From Cydia pomonella (Eukaryota; Arthropoda; Insecta; Lepidoptera; Tortricidae), in NCBI RefSeq assembly GCF_033807575.1, contig NC_084721.1, forward strand, positions 6,696,001-6,760,000: a stretch of DNA of 64,000 nt, read 5' to 3'. Positions 10,745 to 21,751 of the stretch are shown in pieces. The notes under the pieces are model-generated. The model searched no databases and had not been told where the DNA came from. It saw nothing but the letters and a program-made list of their open reading frames with translations. The position numbers and the translations under genes are program-made. Within the stretch, counting starts at the first letter, position 1, and every line of letters begins with the position of its first letter.

Positions 10745-11050
10745 GTACTAATAACATACATACATACTGACTAACAAGGCAAGTGAAATAAAAACTTGTA
10801 AAAACTGAGCACTTTCCCAATAAAATAACAAATACCTAATTAAGAAAAATTCTCGCCGCCATATTTCCGAACGTCCGCAACGCGGGAAAGTTCCCGCCAT
10901 CGCGGAATATTGCGTTCCATTGTACGCAGCCCGCCATGTGCGGCGCACATCTGCCGTGGCACCCTCGCAAACTATACATAGTCCGCTGATGGGATTCATG
11001 GGATCGAGGCGCGTTTTAGGTTATTGCCCGATGGAGAAGGGAGAGTAATG
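10745..11050. other. GC-richer stretch with E2F-like motifs, no gene model
   Basis: 10850-11000 is GC-rich against an AT-rich background. Two E2F-like half sites face each other in GCGGGAAAGTTCCCGCC (10891-10907). An 83-codon minus-strand ORF has no recognised domain. Confidence 0.25.
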
Positions 11051-11052
11051 TT

Positions 11053-11250
11053 TTGAGTGTATAGTCTGGCAAACCCAATTTGTTAGTAAATAAGAAAGAA
11101 ATATATATATCCGGTCAAACAAGTTGCTGGTCAGTAGGAAAAGCCGCGTATTTCAAATTGTCTATGGGACGATAACCATCAGCAGCAATTTTTTTAAAAT
11201 TTGCCGCTTTTTTCTGCTGACGGAAATGGCTTGACAGACTTCACCCTCTA
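11053..11250. repeat. Inverted repeat of the 'CTGGCAAAC' family
   Basis: GTCAAACAAGTTGCTGGTCA and AGTAGGAAAAGC near the left face TTGCCGCTTTTTTCTGCTGA and GGAAATGGCTTGACAGAC on the right. A one-sided relative is at 45435-45515. Confidence 0.45.
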
Positions 11251-12690
11251 CCTCATCCCTCTTTTATGGTGCTAGTACTAGCTTAAGACAAATACAGTGT
11301 GATTCTCTCTATCTATGTTTGAAATAATATTTAGATCAGTCTCTGGCCCCACTAAATATTTTTAGGTCTTCTAGTTCTTTGACATCACCAAACTCTGCAT
11401 GGTATGTGCTATAACAAAGTGTGGTTATGTCATTAAAAATGCCAATTCAATGAAAATATGACTTTTATAATGAGAGTATATAACACTACCTCTCACACAC
11501 TTTTTTCGTTAAATCGGTGCAGGAGTTAAGTAAATTAGACGGACTCTTAAGGAGTGAGGGGTTATCATTAATTTTCTCGTTCGTACCCTATATAATAGAA
11601 TTTATGAAGAATAGTTTTATTTTATCTATTGTCTATTATACCTACATGTCCAAAATTTATTTTAGGAAGTGGATACCTCTACCGTTACAAAGTAAAAGTA
11701 TAAACATACTTGAAAATTATATATTTTTTGAGTTTCAATATTTCTACAATTGTCATCGAATCAATACAATTCCATAATCGGTGCAGCAACATTTTAATTT
11801 AAACTAAATTAAAATTACATTGCTCCTTATACCAGTAAAACATTCTAATAAAACCGATATCAGTGTCGCCGGGGCGCATGCGCGAGAGGGTGCCCTCCTC
11901 CCTTCCTATTACACGTTCTGTATTTAGGGGCTACAAAGAACAACTCCCGGCCTATCTATTTTGGTTCTCCAGAATATTGTCACAAACAAAGTTATTGGAT
12001 TCAGAACGAACCGCGGCGTGATGAATATTTCAAGCGCGGGAAAATCTGATGCTACATAATGGAATGCGTAATAACCTCATGAAAGTTTTTAAATGTGCGG
12101 TCGTTGAACTTTTGAAAGAATTATGCTCCAGGTTGCTAATTCGGTAACACTAGATAGACCAGGTACGACCACGGTAGGACTAATAGAGGGCAGAAGCAGA
12201 TTCGAGTAGTCTTTCATTAAAATTACAGATACCTACTCAAAAATAATTGAAATATAGGTACATAATTTATTATTGTTTATTTTATTTTATTAGCAGTTAC
12301 GAGTAGATTAAAAATATTGTGATATCCCACGCTGTCGTAGAAAAAGTTTACATTTGCTTCAAATTGATTATATTTATGTTATTATATCCGATCTCATGAC
12401 GATAGAAATGATTGTGGTTATATTTATGAAGATTTTAGGATTGGCATAGGGAATAAAACTTAAGAATTTTTTATAGGAATACACTACACTGTTGTACAGA
12501 TTGGTATTTTCATTTTATTTCTATTCAGAATCTCGACCTCTTTCGATCCTGAGAGGAAGAAAGTTTCATTCCATTACAGTTTTTCATAGACTTTTTATGA
12601 CGGTTACAGAATGGAAGGAACGAAAAATGTATGGAAATTTTGAGACACTTATCTACTATTAGGATGGGTCTAAATTGGAACGGACAACTT
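11250..12690. other. Relatively repeat-poor stretch with an NRF1-like motif
   Basis: No clear transposon. GCGCATGCGC at 11874-11883 is the consensus palindrome of NRF1 (insect homologue erect wing). The 86-codon ORF near 11517 begins with a non-ATG codon and has no recognised domain. No core promoter or exon could be supported. Confidence 0.3.
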
Positions 12691-13060
12691 TATCTTGCCT
12701 ATTTTCACTTCGCATAACAACTTTTGGAATAACAACATTTGGCATAACTATTGATCCAAATAAATTGTTTAGTCTAATATTTATGCGCAGAATAAGCTTG
12801 TTTCACCTAAGAGTTATCCGTCCTACGGGTTAAATGTCTTTTTTTTAAATGTCGAAACGCATAATCCATATAGCCTACATATTTGTATGCTAAAACTTAT
12901 AATACAAATGTGTAAGTCCTAATATTTAATTTTCATTTATTTTTGATTGACAGTGCGAGATATCTGCTGGCAGCAGCAGCAGTTCGGGTCTGTAAGGGGC
13001 GCAGTTCTAACCTAACTTAAACCATTTTTATGGTAGCAGTTTGTTTCTGTGAGGGTTACG
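12690..13060. repeat. Degenerate 'GGCATAAC' motif field, left part
   Basis: Short variants such as CGCATAACAACTTTTGGAAT, AACATTTGGCATAAC and TTATGCGCAGAATAAGC succeed each other every 12-18 nt without a fixed period. The field resumes at 15914-16250 on the far side of the hAT-like element, and some variants also occur inside it (13130-13260). Confidence 0.5.
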
Positions 13061-14007
13061 CAAGGGCGGATCCACCGTTGTGGGTACGATGGGCATGCCC
13101 ACAACCCTAATGGGGTGCCCTATTGATTCGCCTAGTAAAATTACGCTGATTTTCGTTTCGCAGACGCTTTGGCAGAATTTCATTACGCAGAGTAGTCAGT
13201 TGGCAACTTGGCATAACATTGATAAGCAGATTTACTTTTGGTAGAATAATCGTTTAGTAACCGTCACAATTACCCGAGAAACCCTTGGTCGAAAGTGTCG
13301 AAACACGATAGTTAGAGTGATTTTTAGTATTAATTAGAAATTCGAGCATGATAATATCAGCTGATACTTATTTACAAGAATAATAATTATTTACTAACAT
13401 TACAGGGGCCATTGTTTTTAGCTTAAGGAGTCTTAGAAACCTGAAACATTTACAAATATTAGTACAAATTTCTAAAAATAATACCAGCTTTTAATTTTCA
13501 GGCGTAGGAGTTTATTAGCGTAGTTATCTGTTTAAACGGCTCCATGGACTGCAATAAATTGCTTGCCATTTCCGATACATTACTTTATACGCCGATAATA
13601 TGTATGTAGTACCGCAATTGCTAAACTAACTAAACTGTTATAATTTAACTGTCACTTTATTCGAAATTAAATGTAAAAAAACGTTACTCGAGTAAAATTT
13701 GTTTAATCAGACAGATTACTCTGCCAAATGAAATTCTTAGGTTACTAATGGATTACTAAGTTTTTTGCTAAATAAGAAAGTAAGGAATAAAGAAAAAAAA
13801 GACACCAATTCAAAGACCCAAAAGATTACCAAAAGATTTTTGCTTGATTCTCATTTTCCAAAGAATCTATCGTAAAAACATAAACGCCAAATAATCATTT
13901 TTCCACTTAATTTAATACATAGCATACTCGTAAAAATGTATTGCATGAGACTTTTCGAAAAACAATGTTTATACATTTCCGTATTTCAACAATTTTTGTC
14001 CCCATTT

Positions 14008-14640
14008 TTAGGGTCCCGTAGTCAACTATAGTTTTTATAGTTTCGCCATGTCCGTCTGTCTGTCTGTCTGTCCGAGGCATTGCTCAGTGGTCGTTAGTGC
14101 TAGAAAGCTGAAATTTGGCATGGATATATACATCAATAAAGCCGACAAAGTCGTACAATAAAATCTAAAAAAAATTTTTTTTTAGGGTACCTCCCCTTTA
14201 CGTAAAGTGGGGGTGAATTTTTTTTTGCTTCAGCATTACAGTGTGGGGTATCGTTGGAAAGGTCTTTCAAAACTAATAGGGGTCTTCAACAAACATTTTT
14301 TTATAATATGAATATGTTCGAAGATAATCGCTCTGAAAAAAAAAATGTGTCCCCCCCCACTAACTTTTGAACCATAGGTCCCAAAAATATGAAAAAAATC
14401 GTGGAAGTAGAGCTTAAGAAAGACATTATACGAAAACTATAGCGGACATGATCTGTTTAGCTGTTTTTGAGTTATTACAAAAAGTTTACCCTTCATAGTA
14501 AAAAAACGTACATCCACAGTTCATCCCTTGGTTAACAATCTACTATACTTTAAGCTCCATTTTAGCTTATTGTGTTCACATTCTCACATGCATGTTCACA
14601 TGCATGTCCGACATGCTCTTGGCCGGTTTTTATTCCTCGA
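14008..14640 (+). repeat. Dispersed GTCT-associated repeat, copy 1
   Basis: Begins AGGGTCCCGTAGTC, then GTTTCGCCATGTCCGTCTG with a GTCT run, GAAATTTGGCATGGATATA, AGGGTACCTCCCC and GGGTATCGTTGGAAAGGTC, and ends CATGCTCTTGGCCGG. An inverted copy with collinear order is 24885-25593; other copies are at 21355-21750 and 33407-34050. The ORF at 14528 is part of the repeat. Confidence 0.75.
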
Positions 14641-15087
14641 ATTATTTAGTTGCCGTGGTTTTATAGAAAACCGGCCTTTTCATGAAATGTTTACAGTATT
14701 TTTTTTATTAAGAACCCTCATGTTTCAGCTTCCTATCTCTGTTATTCTCTCAGAAATAAATTTATAAAACTTTTTATAAATAATAAAAAAAACCCGCACT
14801 GGCTAATGCGATCTACTTAAACTTTTGGTACGGTAATCTCTATGTAGATACCCTAATACCCTTTAAATAATGTTTTATTTTTATTTGAAAAAATAAATAA
14901 AAATAGACTAAACATGTTTGCTAAACTAAAAATTGTTAAACATTTTTAAACCTAGAGAAACATTTTGGTGTAATGAATGTTGTTTAATTATTGTTAGGGA
15001 AATGGTAATTTGTTAAATTGAAATCTGTCAAATATGTATAGTTGGAAAAAAAATGTTAAGAAATGAAATTAGGTTAAATTTTTTTTA

Positions 15088-15260
15088 CCCGACTGCCAAA
15101 GGGAGAATGTATTACGAGTGTATTTTATGTATGTCTGTTTCTTTGTGGCCTCCTGTAGCCTATACGCCTTGATGGATTTTGATGTATGAGGTATCGTTAG
15201 ATTCGTCTTGATCACGGGAGTGTCATAGGATGTTTTTATGGGGGTAACTGAAAAATTATA
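15088..15260 (+). repeat. Probable dispersed repeat ('CCCGACTGCC')
   Basis: ACCCGACTGCCAAAGGGAGA, GGCCTCCTGTAGCC and CGTCTTGATCACGGGAG resemble a lepidopteran interspersed sequence I recall. There is no second copy in this window, so support is weak. Confidence 0.3.
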
Positions 15261-15267
15261 AATAAAT

Positions 15268-15508
15268 AAAAAATTATTATAAAAAACAAAAAACCCGACT
15301 GCACACTAAAAAAGAGGAAAACGAGCCCCACAAGAATATTGTTGTTGATGGTAAGTACCGCAGGCGGGGACCAACAACCAAAATGACTATAAGTAACCCT
15401 CTGTTGGTCCCCGCCTGCGATACTTACCATCTACAACAATATTCTTGTGGGGCTTGTTTTCCTCTTTTTTAGTGTGCAGTTGGGTTTTTTATTTTTTTAT
15501 AATAATTA
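15268..15508. mobile_element. Long palindromic MITE, ~240 bp
   Basis: Arms of more than 100 nt are almost identical. They include CCGACTGCACACTAAAAAAG, CCCCACAAGAATATTGTTGT, GATGGTAAGTA and GCAGGCGGGGACCAACA; the loop is about 22 nt. It would fold into a very stable hairpin. The ORF across it is a by-product. Confidence 0.8.
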
Positions 15509-15913
15509 TTTTTTTTTATTGTAAAATAGCAATATCCCGCAATCCTTCCAATAATTGTAATTGAACGGAATGTGAACCTACACTCTACCAAACGTTAGTC
15601 GACTAAAAGTTACATCTAGGTACGAATAAATCCCTTTGCAAAACGATGTTCGGCGAAACGTTGTCTGCGAATCGGTAATCTACAAAAAATAGGTCGGGGA
15701 ATCATTAGGGAACCCCCTTATTGTCTTGTGACGTAACACTTTCACGGTCTATTGAGATCGATATCTCTGCTGATGATCGATGATTCTTGAACGATGACGA
15801 TCATGACTCATGAGTCATGATTGTTCATGAGTGAGTTCGTACTCCGACTCGCACTTGGCCGATTTTCGGGTGGCTGTGACCACAACCTTTTTTGAGGGCT
15901 GGATCCGCGCCTG

Positions 15914-16260
15914 GGGTTACGGTTCTAACTTAACCTAGTCTAGACTACTTTTCTGGTATGGTTACCAGAAAAGTAGACTGGGTATGGTGGTGGTGGTTTT
16001 CAATACTGTAAGGGTTACTACTTTAGCCTAAAATTACGACATTTATTATTTTAGTCGTTTCAATTATGTTATTTTAATGTACTGCCAAAGAATGTTATGC
16101 AAATACTATATTAGGAAAACTGCTTTTCAGGCGAAACGAAATGTTATTATAATGACTTTTATGCGAAGTAGCGTTATGCCAATCGTGTTATGTGATGTGA
16201 AATAATAATAATCAATTTTATGCGAATAAGAGGGTTCCCCATTTGTAGGTATGCAGATTT
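15914..16260. repeat. Degenerate 'GGCATAAC' motif field, right part
   Basis: Variants such as AATGTTATGCAAATAC, TTTTATGCGAAGTAGCG, TTATGCCAATCGTG and TTTTATGCGAATAAG continue the pattern of 12690-13060. An inverted TTTTCTGGTA/TACCAGAAAA pair lies near 15950-15972. Confidence 0.45.
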
Positions 16261-16525
16261 CATTGTACGTAGCTATTAGGGAAGTCCTTTTAAGAATTAC
16301 CTAAAATCCCTATCTTGGTTGTCTCGAAACAAAAAGAAATACTTACAGAGAATATAAAGCGATCTCCGTGTTAAATTAACTGGCTAATTAATTAGCATAA
16401 TGAAGCTGGAGTAGATATTCTATTTATATTGGAAAATACGGAAAACGGAGAAAACCAGTGCTTTTAATATTGAACTCAATAATTCATAGGTTCGATTCAA
16501 GTAATTAAATAAGCAAACTGAAGGT

Positions 16526-16716
16526 ACCTACCGAAGATGCTCACTCTTAGGTGTAGGTACAGTCACGTCTAAAAATATCGATACGAATAAAGTGCCAAAA
16601 ATATGTATACACTACCTTAATATATGGGCATTAGAGTCGTGTATACATATTTTTGGCACTTTTTCGTATCGATATTTTCAGACGTGACCGTACCTAAAGG
16701 TGAGTATCTTCGGCAT
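16526..16716. mobile_element. Palindromic MITE, ~190 bp
   Basis: The inner arms GTCACGTCTAAAAATATCGA and CAAAAATATGTATACAC are mirrored by the right half ending TCAGACGTGAC. The outer arms pair CCGAAGATGCTCAC with GTGAGTATCTTCGG. Confidence 0.8.
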
Positions 16717-16719
16717 ACA

Positions 16720-17925
16720 AAAACGGACGCAGGGGTGCTAAGCTAATAGGTTTGCTGACTGTACCTAAGAATACATAAGATGACAGCTACAGATGTGCCG
16801 TCAGAAATGTTTCCAAAATTATTATTTTTTTCCAATAGATAATTATCGGAAACCTCTCATATTTTAGTATAAGAAATTATTTCTGATATGGGGAAGTTTC
16901 CATATTACAAATTTACGTTTTTCTGGAACTTTACGCAACTGGTACAATGAGGCTACCGTTTGTACTCACCAGATGGCGCCACTGTAGGTGGTGGTCCATA
17001 AAAACAGCACTCACATTTCTGCTATGCTTATTAAAAAAAAAAATAAGACGTTCTAATATGTTACATAAAAATATTATACCATCTAAATTTGCCGAATTTT
17101 AAACCTGTTATATTTTTGCATATATTTTAGTTGTCACTTTTTTAAACCACTAACTTTTATTGAACTATATCTAATGTATACATGAATAAACAAAAATAGA
17201 AAAAAAATATTTACCGCAATTATTAATAAGGAGTCAAAATTCGCGATAAAAAAGCTCGTAATCCCCAAAAATACTATACATTTGAAATTTTGAAAGACCA
17301 GATCTACACCAGCGCCCCTAGCGGCGAAATTAAACGCGTTAGCCATTATTATATTCTAGTACTAACTAGACTGCCAGCTTTTTGGTCTCCTACGGTACGG
17401 CGTCTCTGAGTCTCTTCGACAATCCATCGCAGAAATTGTATTTTAACTAAAACTTTGCCCTCTGATTTCGCATAGTTATTATGAATCTAGGGGTCAAATT
17501 TAGGTTGGTTTTATCAAAGTAATGCTCGGGTCGATGGGAATGTACAGTTTGGCCCTGCTCGCGCGAGCAGCGTATTCAGGTTAAGCTATTTATACGAAGC
17601 CACTATACTATAGTCTGTAGTTTAGGAAATATTTTGCCGATTGTACCAAAATATCAGAATATGTGTTTTACTAGAGCGTAACTGGATGTAATTTATCGAA
17701 AATTATCCATCCTCAAAAAGTTGTCATTCATATCCTTTTTGACAGTAAGTTCAACTTTTAGTGACAGATTTTTGTGGGTTTGGATGCTTTTCTCTAAATT
17801 AGGGTGACTGCTATAGTTATTTTGCCTCCGTAGTAATTCCAATCTTGCCACTCTTAACAATAAGACTTCTATTGCCTTGTTTCTTTCTGCCTTACTATGC
17901 CAATTACTATTTTTTACTATATTTA
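16720..17925. other. No gene; possible repeat remnants
   Basis: A 70-codon minus-strand ORF (17134-17346) starts MANAFNFAARGAG but overlaps CCGCTAGGGGCGCTGGTGTA, which I recall as an interspersed repeat. It has no domain. Nothing else recognised. Confidence 0.3.
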
Positions 17926-18036
17926 TTTCGTAAAAACTAGTGCCTACGCCAATTCTCGAAATTAGTTGCCAAGTGGACCCCAGGCTCCCATGAGCCGTGG
18001 TTATAAGCCGGGACAAACGCTAAGAAGAAGAAGAAG
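17926..18036 (+). mobile_element. Truncated SINE, 3' part of subfamily 1
   Basis: TTCGTAAAAACTAGTGCC, TTAGTTGCCAAGTGGACC and CATGAGCCGTGGT, then CCGGGACAAACGCTAAG and a GAA-repeat tail, match the 3' half of the SINE at 9571. The tRNA head is missing. Confidence 0.8.
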
Positions 18037-18199
18037 ACTGGATTTATATACTGTTGTATGGAGGGTATAGACATATGTATAGTGCATAAGTATATACTCA
18101 TTTAATCATATAGGGAATATGTACACATCACGAAAGAAAATCTAGATCTTTAGCTATTGTTAATTATTTTGTGTCAGTAATTATTGGATATCCTAGCGA

Positions 18200-18480
18200 G
18201 GTTTCCCGGAAGTGGCCAGGCGGCGGCAACCGGAAGTGCGCGGGCGGGGGCGCGCCAAGGCTACGGTGGAAGTCATTTTCTGGGCACATTGTGCCTGAAA
18301 AACTCATTGATATTAGGACCGTTGTTTTTGGCTATAAAACAATATAATAGGGGTAAAATTATGATATTTCTAGGTTTTTGTTTTAAGTATTTAATATTAA
18401 AAATGGCGGATTTGAACCCTGGCACGAACTGATGAGTTTATTAGAGCTTATGTGTTCGAAGTAAACGTCATCATGATATG
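18200..18480 (+). repeat. GC-rich patch followed by SINE fragment
   Basis: TTTGAACCCTGGCACGAACT at about 18411-18430 followed by GAGCTTATGTG matches the end of a SINE tRNA head and the start of its body. Upstream (18203-18262) is an unusually GC-rich patch with two CCGGAAGTG motifs. The 82-codon ORF spanning both has no domain. Confidence 0.4.
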
Positions 18481-18749
18481 AGAAAAGGTACAATAAAATT
18501 TGCTATTTCAAGCTATTTCGTAAATATAGCTATAACGTAAATTACCATATACTCGCGCGCGAGAGCGCAATTGTCTGGTGTGTTTGATAGTTGATGGAAC
18601 AGTGGTTGTAGTCCTTAAAAGTTATATTGCTTGCTTCCATCTTATACAATATTTCGTATTTTCTCGTAGGTCAACTGGCAAAACTCCACCTTACAGAAAA
18701 CCGCAGCCAAATATCACTAGACCCTACTCATATTTAGTGTGGTTCCTGC

Positions 18750-18905
18750 CGGTGAGTAAGGTTGCCACAGCTCAGCGAGGGTGCGGAGTGTTAGGGTCGG
18801 CAACGCGGATGCGTTGTTCTGGAGTTTCAGGCGTCCATATGCTACAGAGACTGCTTACCATCAGGCGGGTCGTATGCTTCTTTGCCACCGACATAGTATA
18901 AGTGC
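18750..18905 (+). repeat. LINE 3'-end fragment
   Basis: GTTAGGGTCGGCAACGCG, GGAGTTTCAGGCGTCCA, GACTGCTTACCATCAGGCGG and TTGCCACCGACATAGTATAA are the same order as in the 28900-29140 copy, without the upstream coding remnant. Confidence 0.65.
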
Positions 18906-19384
18906 GACGTAGATAATTCTTTTCGCTGTAATAGGCCCAAGCGATATTCATAATTTAATGGAGTTTAAAATTGTATAGCGAGCTGCAAAAGTGCATGGCC
19001 ACTTTTATGAATGAATTCCATTCATAATGTGTCTATGCAATTTTCAATACGTGCTGAATAATGTTCATCAGGTTTTTGTAGTGTAAATTTCGAATCCTTA
19101 AAGCTCTCTTACTTCCTAAACTCTTTGCTTTAATTTGCTTGCTTGTTATTTCTTAGGTAATGAAAATACTCTAGATTTCCGCATTCCGTTGAGCCGCCTT
19201 TTATTGCCGCTGTAGTTTTTATGCTCACTAGTTTTAATTAGCTTTTCTAATTATATCAGCATTGATTTATCGCTATCTATTAAAGCCTTTAAAATGCATT
19301 AACTTGAAGCGTGTTTTATGTTTTTCAGGACTAGGTAGGTAATAAGTAATAATACAATACATGTCTCTATTTTCTGGAAGAATA
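18906..19384. other. No feature recognised
   Basis: A near-palindrome TATGAATGAATTCCATTCAT lies at about 19007-19026. Otherwise AT-rich without motifs. Confidence 0.3.
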
Positions 19385-19530
19385 TTGATAAGATGGGCAC
19401 ACTACTGGGGTGTTACATGCGCGTTACCTTTAAAAACCTGTATACTCATTTTTTGACGAACCTCATTCTTTAGCCCTTCGGGAAATCCACAGTCGGAGCG
19501 TCCGCGGGAGGAAGTTCCTCTTAAACAGCA
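19385..19530 (-). repeat. LINE 3'-end fragment, minus strand
   Basis: On the minus strand: GTTTAAGAGGAACTTCCTCC, GCGGACGCTCCGACTGTGGA, then AGGTTCGTCAAAAAATGAG and AGGTTTTTAAAGG. This matches the remnant coding part and 3' end of the copies at 28900 and 42455. Confidence 0.65.
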
Positions 19531-20440
19531 CAGTATGCGACACTAAGAAAACAACACTACCACCACCAATAATAAGTACAGGAAAAAAAAAACCATCCTC
19601 ATATTATAGTACTCGCCCACACTGGAAACATCACCCACGTCAATCTGCCAATAACACACAAAGCCTTCCGCCCAAGGTCCTAGGTTCTCTAACATTGTAA
19701 TTAAAAGCACTCATCGTTTACCTAAAATTAAGTTTATATAGCGTCATAGTTTATTGCTAACTAAAAATTATAAACTTCTCTCCTCTATTCTCCCATCTGT
19801 TATCTAAAACTTCTATCTCTCTTTCTCCTTGTAGATGTAGTGCAGGGATGCCCGGCCGGAAGCAGGCGGGCTGTCGATCGCATGTTGCGTCCTCTTTCTC
19901 CTTACTTTCTTCCTTCTTGGCAGTGACACTGGGGTCAGTCTCACACCACAAGCTGTTACCGGCCACAGAAACAGTATAGCCACGTTAACAAAAAACATTA
20001 TATTCTAGGGTGTGAGGATGAACACCCTGCCGACGGCGAGCGGTGCGGTGTTAGAAAGCGGCATCATGTCAAACAATTCTTCAGAGCACATCACATGGTA
20101 CAATACACACATGGAGGAAACGTATCCTATATCTCCTGACTTATTTATTAATTAGTTTAATTATTAATAAGGGTTCAATGTCGCTTGTGAATTTGGCATC
20201 TTCGACAATCGTCGTATAAGCGTGGCTTTGGACTGAATCGAAGTCCATATGGCGTCTGGCTTGCGATTTATATACTTAGCAGCAGTCTCTGCCCCGGAGT
20301 AAAGTATCGCCTTGCTTTATTGAGCACACCGAGGTTCTTGGATGCCAGCGCAACCTTCCCTTCCAGGCGGCCACGGAATTTGGCGACACCGAGGATCCCA
20401 ATACTCCGTGATAGTGTAAGCGCTATTCCTAGAAACGATT
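19531..20440. other. No gene recognised
   Basis: Overlapping minus-strand ORFs of 61-69 codons around 19757-19998 have charged runs but no recognised domain. No repeats identified. Confidence 0.3.
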
Positions 20441-20444
20441 TTTT

Positions 20445-20522
20445 AAATACCACGTGGGTGGAAATAAGGCATACGGCCCACCTGATACACACATAAGCGG
20501 TCACCGTAGCCTGCAACTCCAT
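20445..20522 (-). repeat. LINE 3'-end fragment, short
   Basis: The minus strand reads GGAGTTGCAGGCTACGGTGA, then CAGGTGGGCCGTATGCC, then CCACCCACGTGG. A degraded piece of the same family as 6893-7013. Confidence 0.55.
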
Positions 20523-20639
20523 TTATTTCGGCATACTAACACGAACTATGTTAAAAATTCATTGTCATCAATTTCTGATTTGAAGTAAGTACGTAAGTAG
20601 TAAGGTAAGATAGTAAGTAATTTAGATTTTTTTACCACA

Positions 20640-20985
20640 CTAGCACATAAAGGCTCTCTTTATTCTTAAAATAATGATGAGAAAAAATACATTTTATCTA
20701 TAAGAGTGGCAAAGTAAATTGATGCCAATTGTGAGTTGTTTGAGTTGTTTCCTCGTGATGGCTGGTGGAATTAAGTTTTAAGTGATTATTTAATTTCAAT
20801 GATAAACATTTATTCGTTCATTTTGGTTTGATTTGTAATGCAAATAGTATTTCCCTCACGTTGGTGTGGTAAAAAAAAAAAAAATTACTCGGTGGCACAG
20901 TTTGTTTAACCCTTATGCCTTGAAAACCTCGCACCGCTCAAGATTCCATTTTTCAAACCACTTGTTACGCTCGTGTCGTACAACA
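20640..20985 (+). repeat. Dispersed repeat family copy (see 2085 and 61430)
   Basis: CCTCACGTTGGTGTGGTAAA, TTACTCGGTGGCACAGTTTG, GCCTTGAAAACCTCGCACCG and CAAGATTCCATTTTTC parallel the copy at 61430-61610. Confidence 0.6.
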
Positions 20986-21049
20986 GCCTACATAGCTAGA
21001 GATCTTATTTATACTGATACGGTCCGTAATCATTTGAAACATTAGCTCT

Positions 21050-21176
21050 GGGGGCCTACCGCGAAAACCAAAATTCGCAAATTGCGGGATCTCCCTCTTT
21101 TACTCTCACTAAGACGTAATTAGAGTAACAGAGAAAAATGCCCGCAAATGACAAACTTCGATTTTCGCGGCCCCCT
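21050..21176. mobile_element. Palindromic MITE, 'GGGCCTACCGCG' family
   Basis: The left arm GGGGGCCTACCGCGAAAACC and AAATTCGCAAATTGCGGG face the right arm TTCGATTTTCGCGGCCCCC. Shares CTAAGACGTAATTAGAGTAA in the centre with the copy at 9983. Confidence 0.75.
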
Positions 21177-21354
21177 GTACCGAGTGACCGCCCGATGATG
21201 TCATTCTTGGTCGTGTAGGTTACTTGCTGCATTGTGTACAGACGGTATTGAACCGACTGACAATTAAACTGCAATGTCACTTGAAAGATACATGCATGAC
21301 TAAATTCATGTTAAGGTGTAGTAGGCTCAAAAAATGCAGTTTTTGTAAAGTCGT

Positions 21355-21750
21355 AGGGCTTTTTAGGGTTCCGTAGCCAAATGGCAAAAAACATGTCCGT
21401 CTGTCTGTCCGATTATGTCAGAGCCACTTTTTTCAGAAACTATAAGAGCTATACTGTTCAAACTTGGTAAGTGTATTTTGTGTATAGTGATGTATTCTAT
21501 GAACCGCATTAAGATGTTTACACAAATAGAAAAAAAAAAACAATACATTTTGGGGGTTCCCCATACTTAGAACTGAAACTCAAAAAATCTTTTTTCATCA
21601 AACCCATACGTGTGGGATGTCTATGGATAGGTCTTTAAAAATGATATTGAGGTTTCTAATATCTTTTTTTTCTAAACTGAATAGTTTGCGCGAGAGACAC
21701 TTCCAAAGTGGAAAAATGTGTGTCCCCCCCCCCCCGTAACTTCTAAATAT
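21355..21750 (+). repeat. Diverged GTCT-associated repeat, copy 2
   Basis: TTTTTAGGGTTCCGTAGCC, ATGTCCGTCTGTCTGTCCG, CAGAGCCACTTTTTTCAGAA, a TGTGTCCC run into a poly-C tract (21722-21735) and GTAACTTCTAAAT follow the general plan of the 14008 copy, but the middle is different. Confidence 0.6.
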
Positions 21751-21751
21751 T

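Larger units (their letters stand above)
13061..15913. mobile_element. hAT-like non-autonomous element, 2.85 kb, 8-bp target duplication
   Basis: The left end CAAGGGCGGATCCACC and right end GCTGGATCCGCGCCTG are inverted copies (13 of 16 positions). Perfect 8-bp direct repeats GGGTTACG flank it at 13053-13060 and 15914-15921, the duplication size typical of hAT transposons. No transposase was recognised inside. The interior holds a GTCT-type repeat (14008-14640), another dispersed repeat (15088-15260), a palindromic MITE (15268-15508) and an AP-1-type palindrome (15801-15820). The alternative is two unrelated ends with a chance 8-bp match. Confidence 0.55.

Noticed and set aside
17134..17346. 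70-codon ORF beginning MANAFNFAARGAG on the minus strand
   Set aside because: The start region coincides with a GGGGCGCTGGTGTAGATCTG phrase I recall as repetitive; the rest is hydrophobic translation of AT-rich DNA.
19757..19998. Overlapping charged minus-strand ORFs considered as a small protein
   Set aside because: No conserved motif, no supported start, and two frames are open equally.
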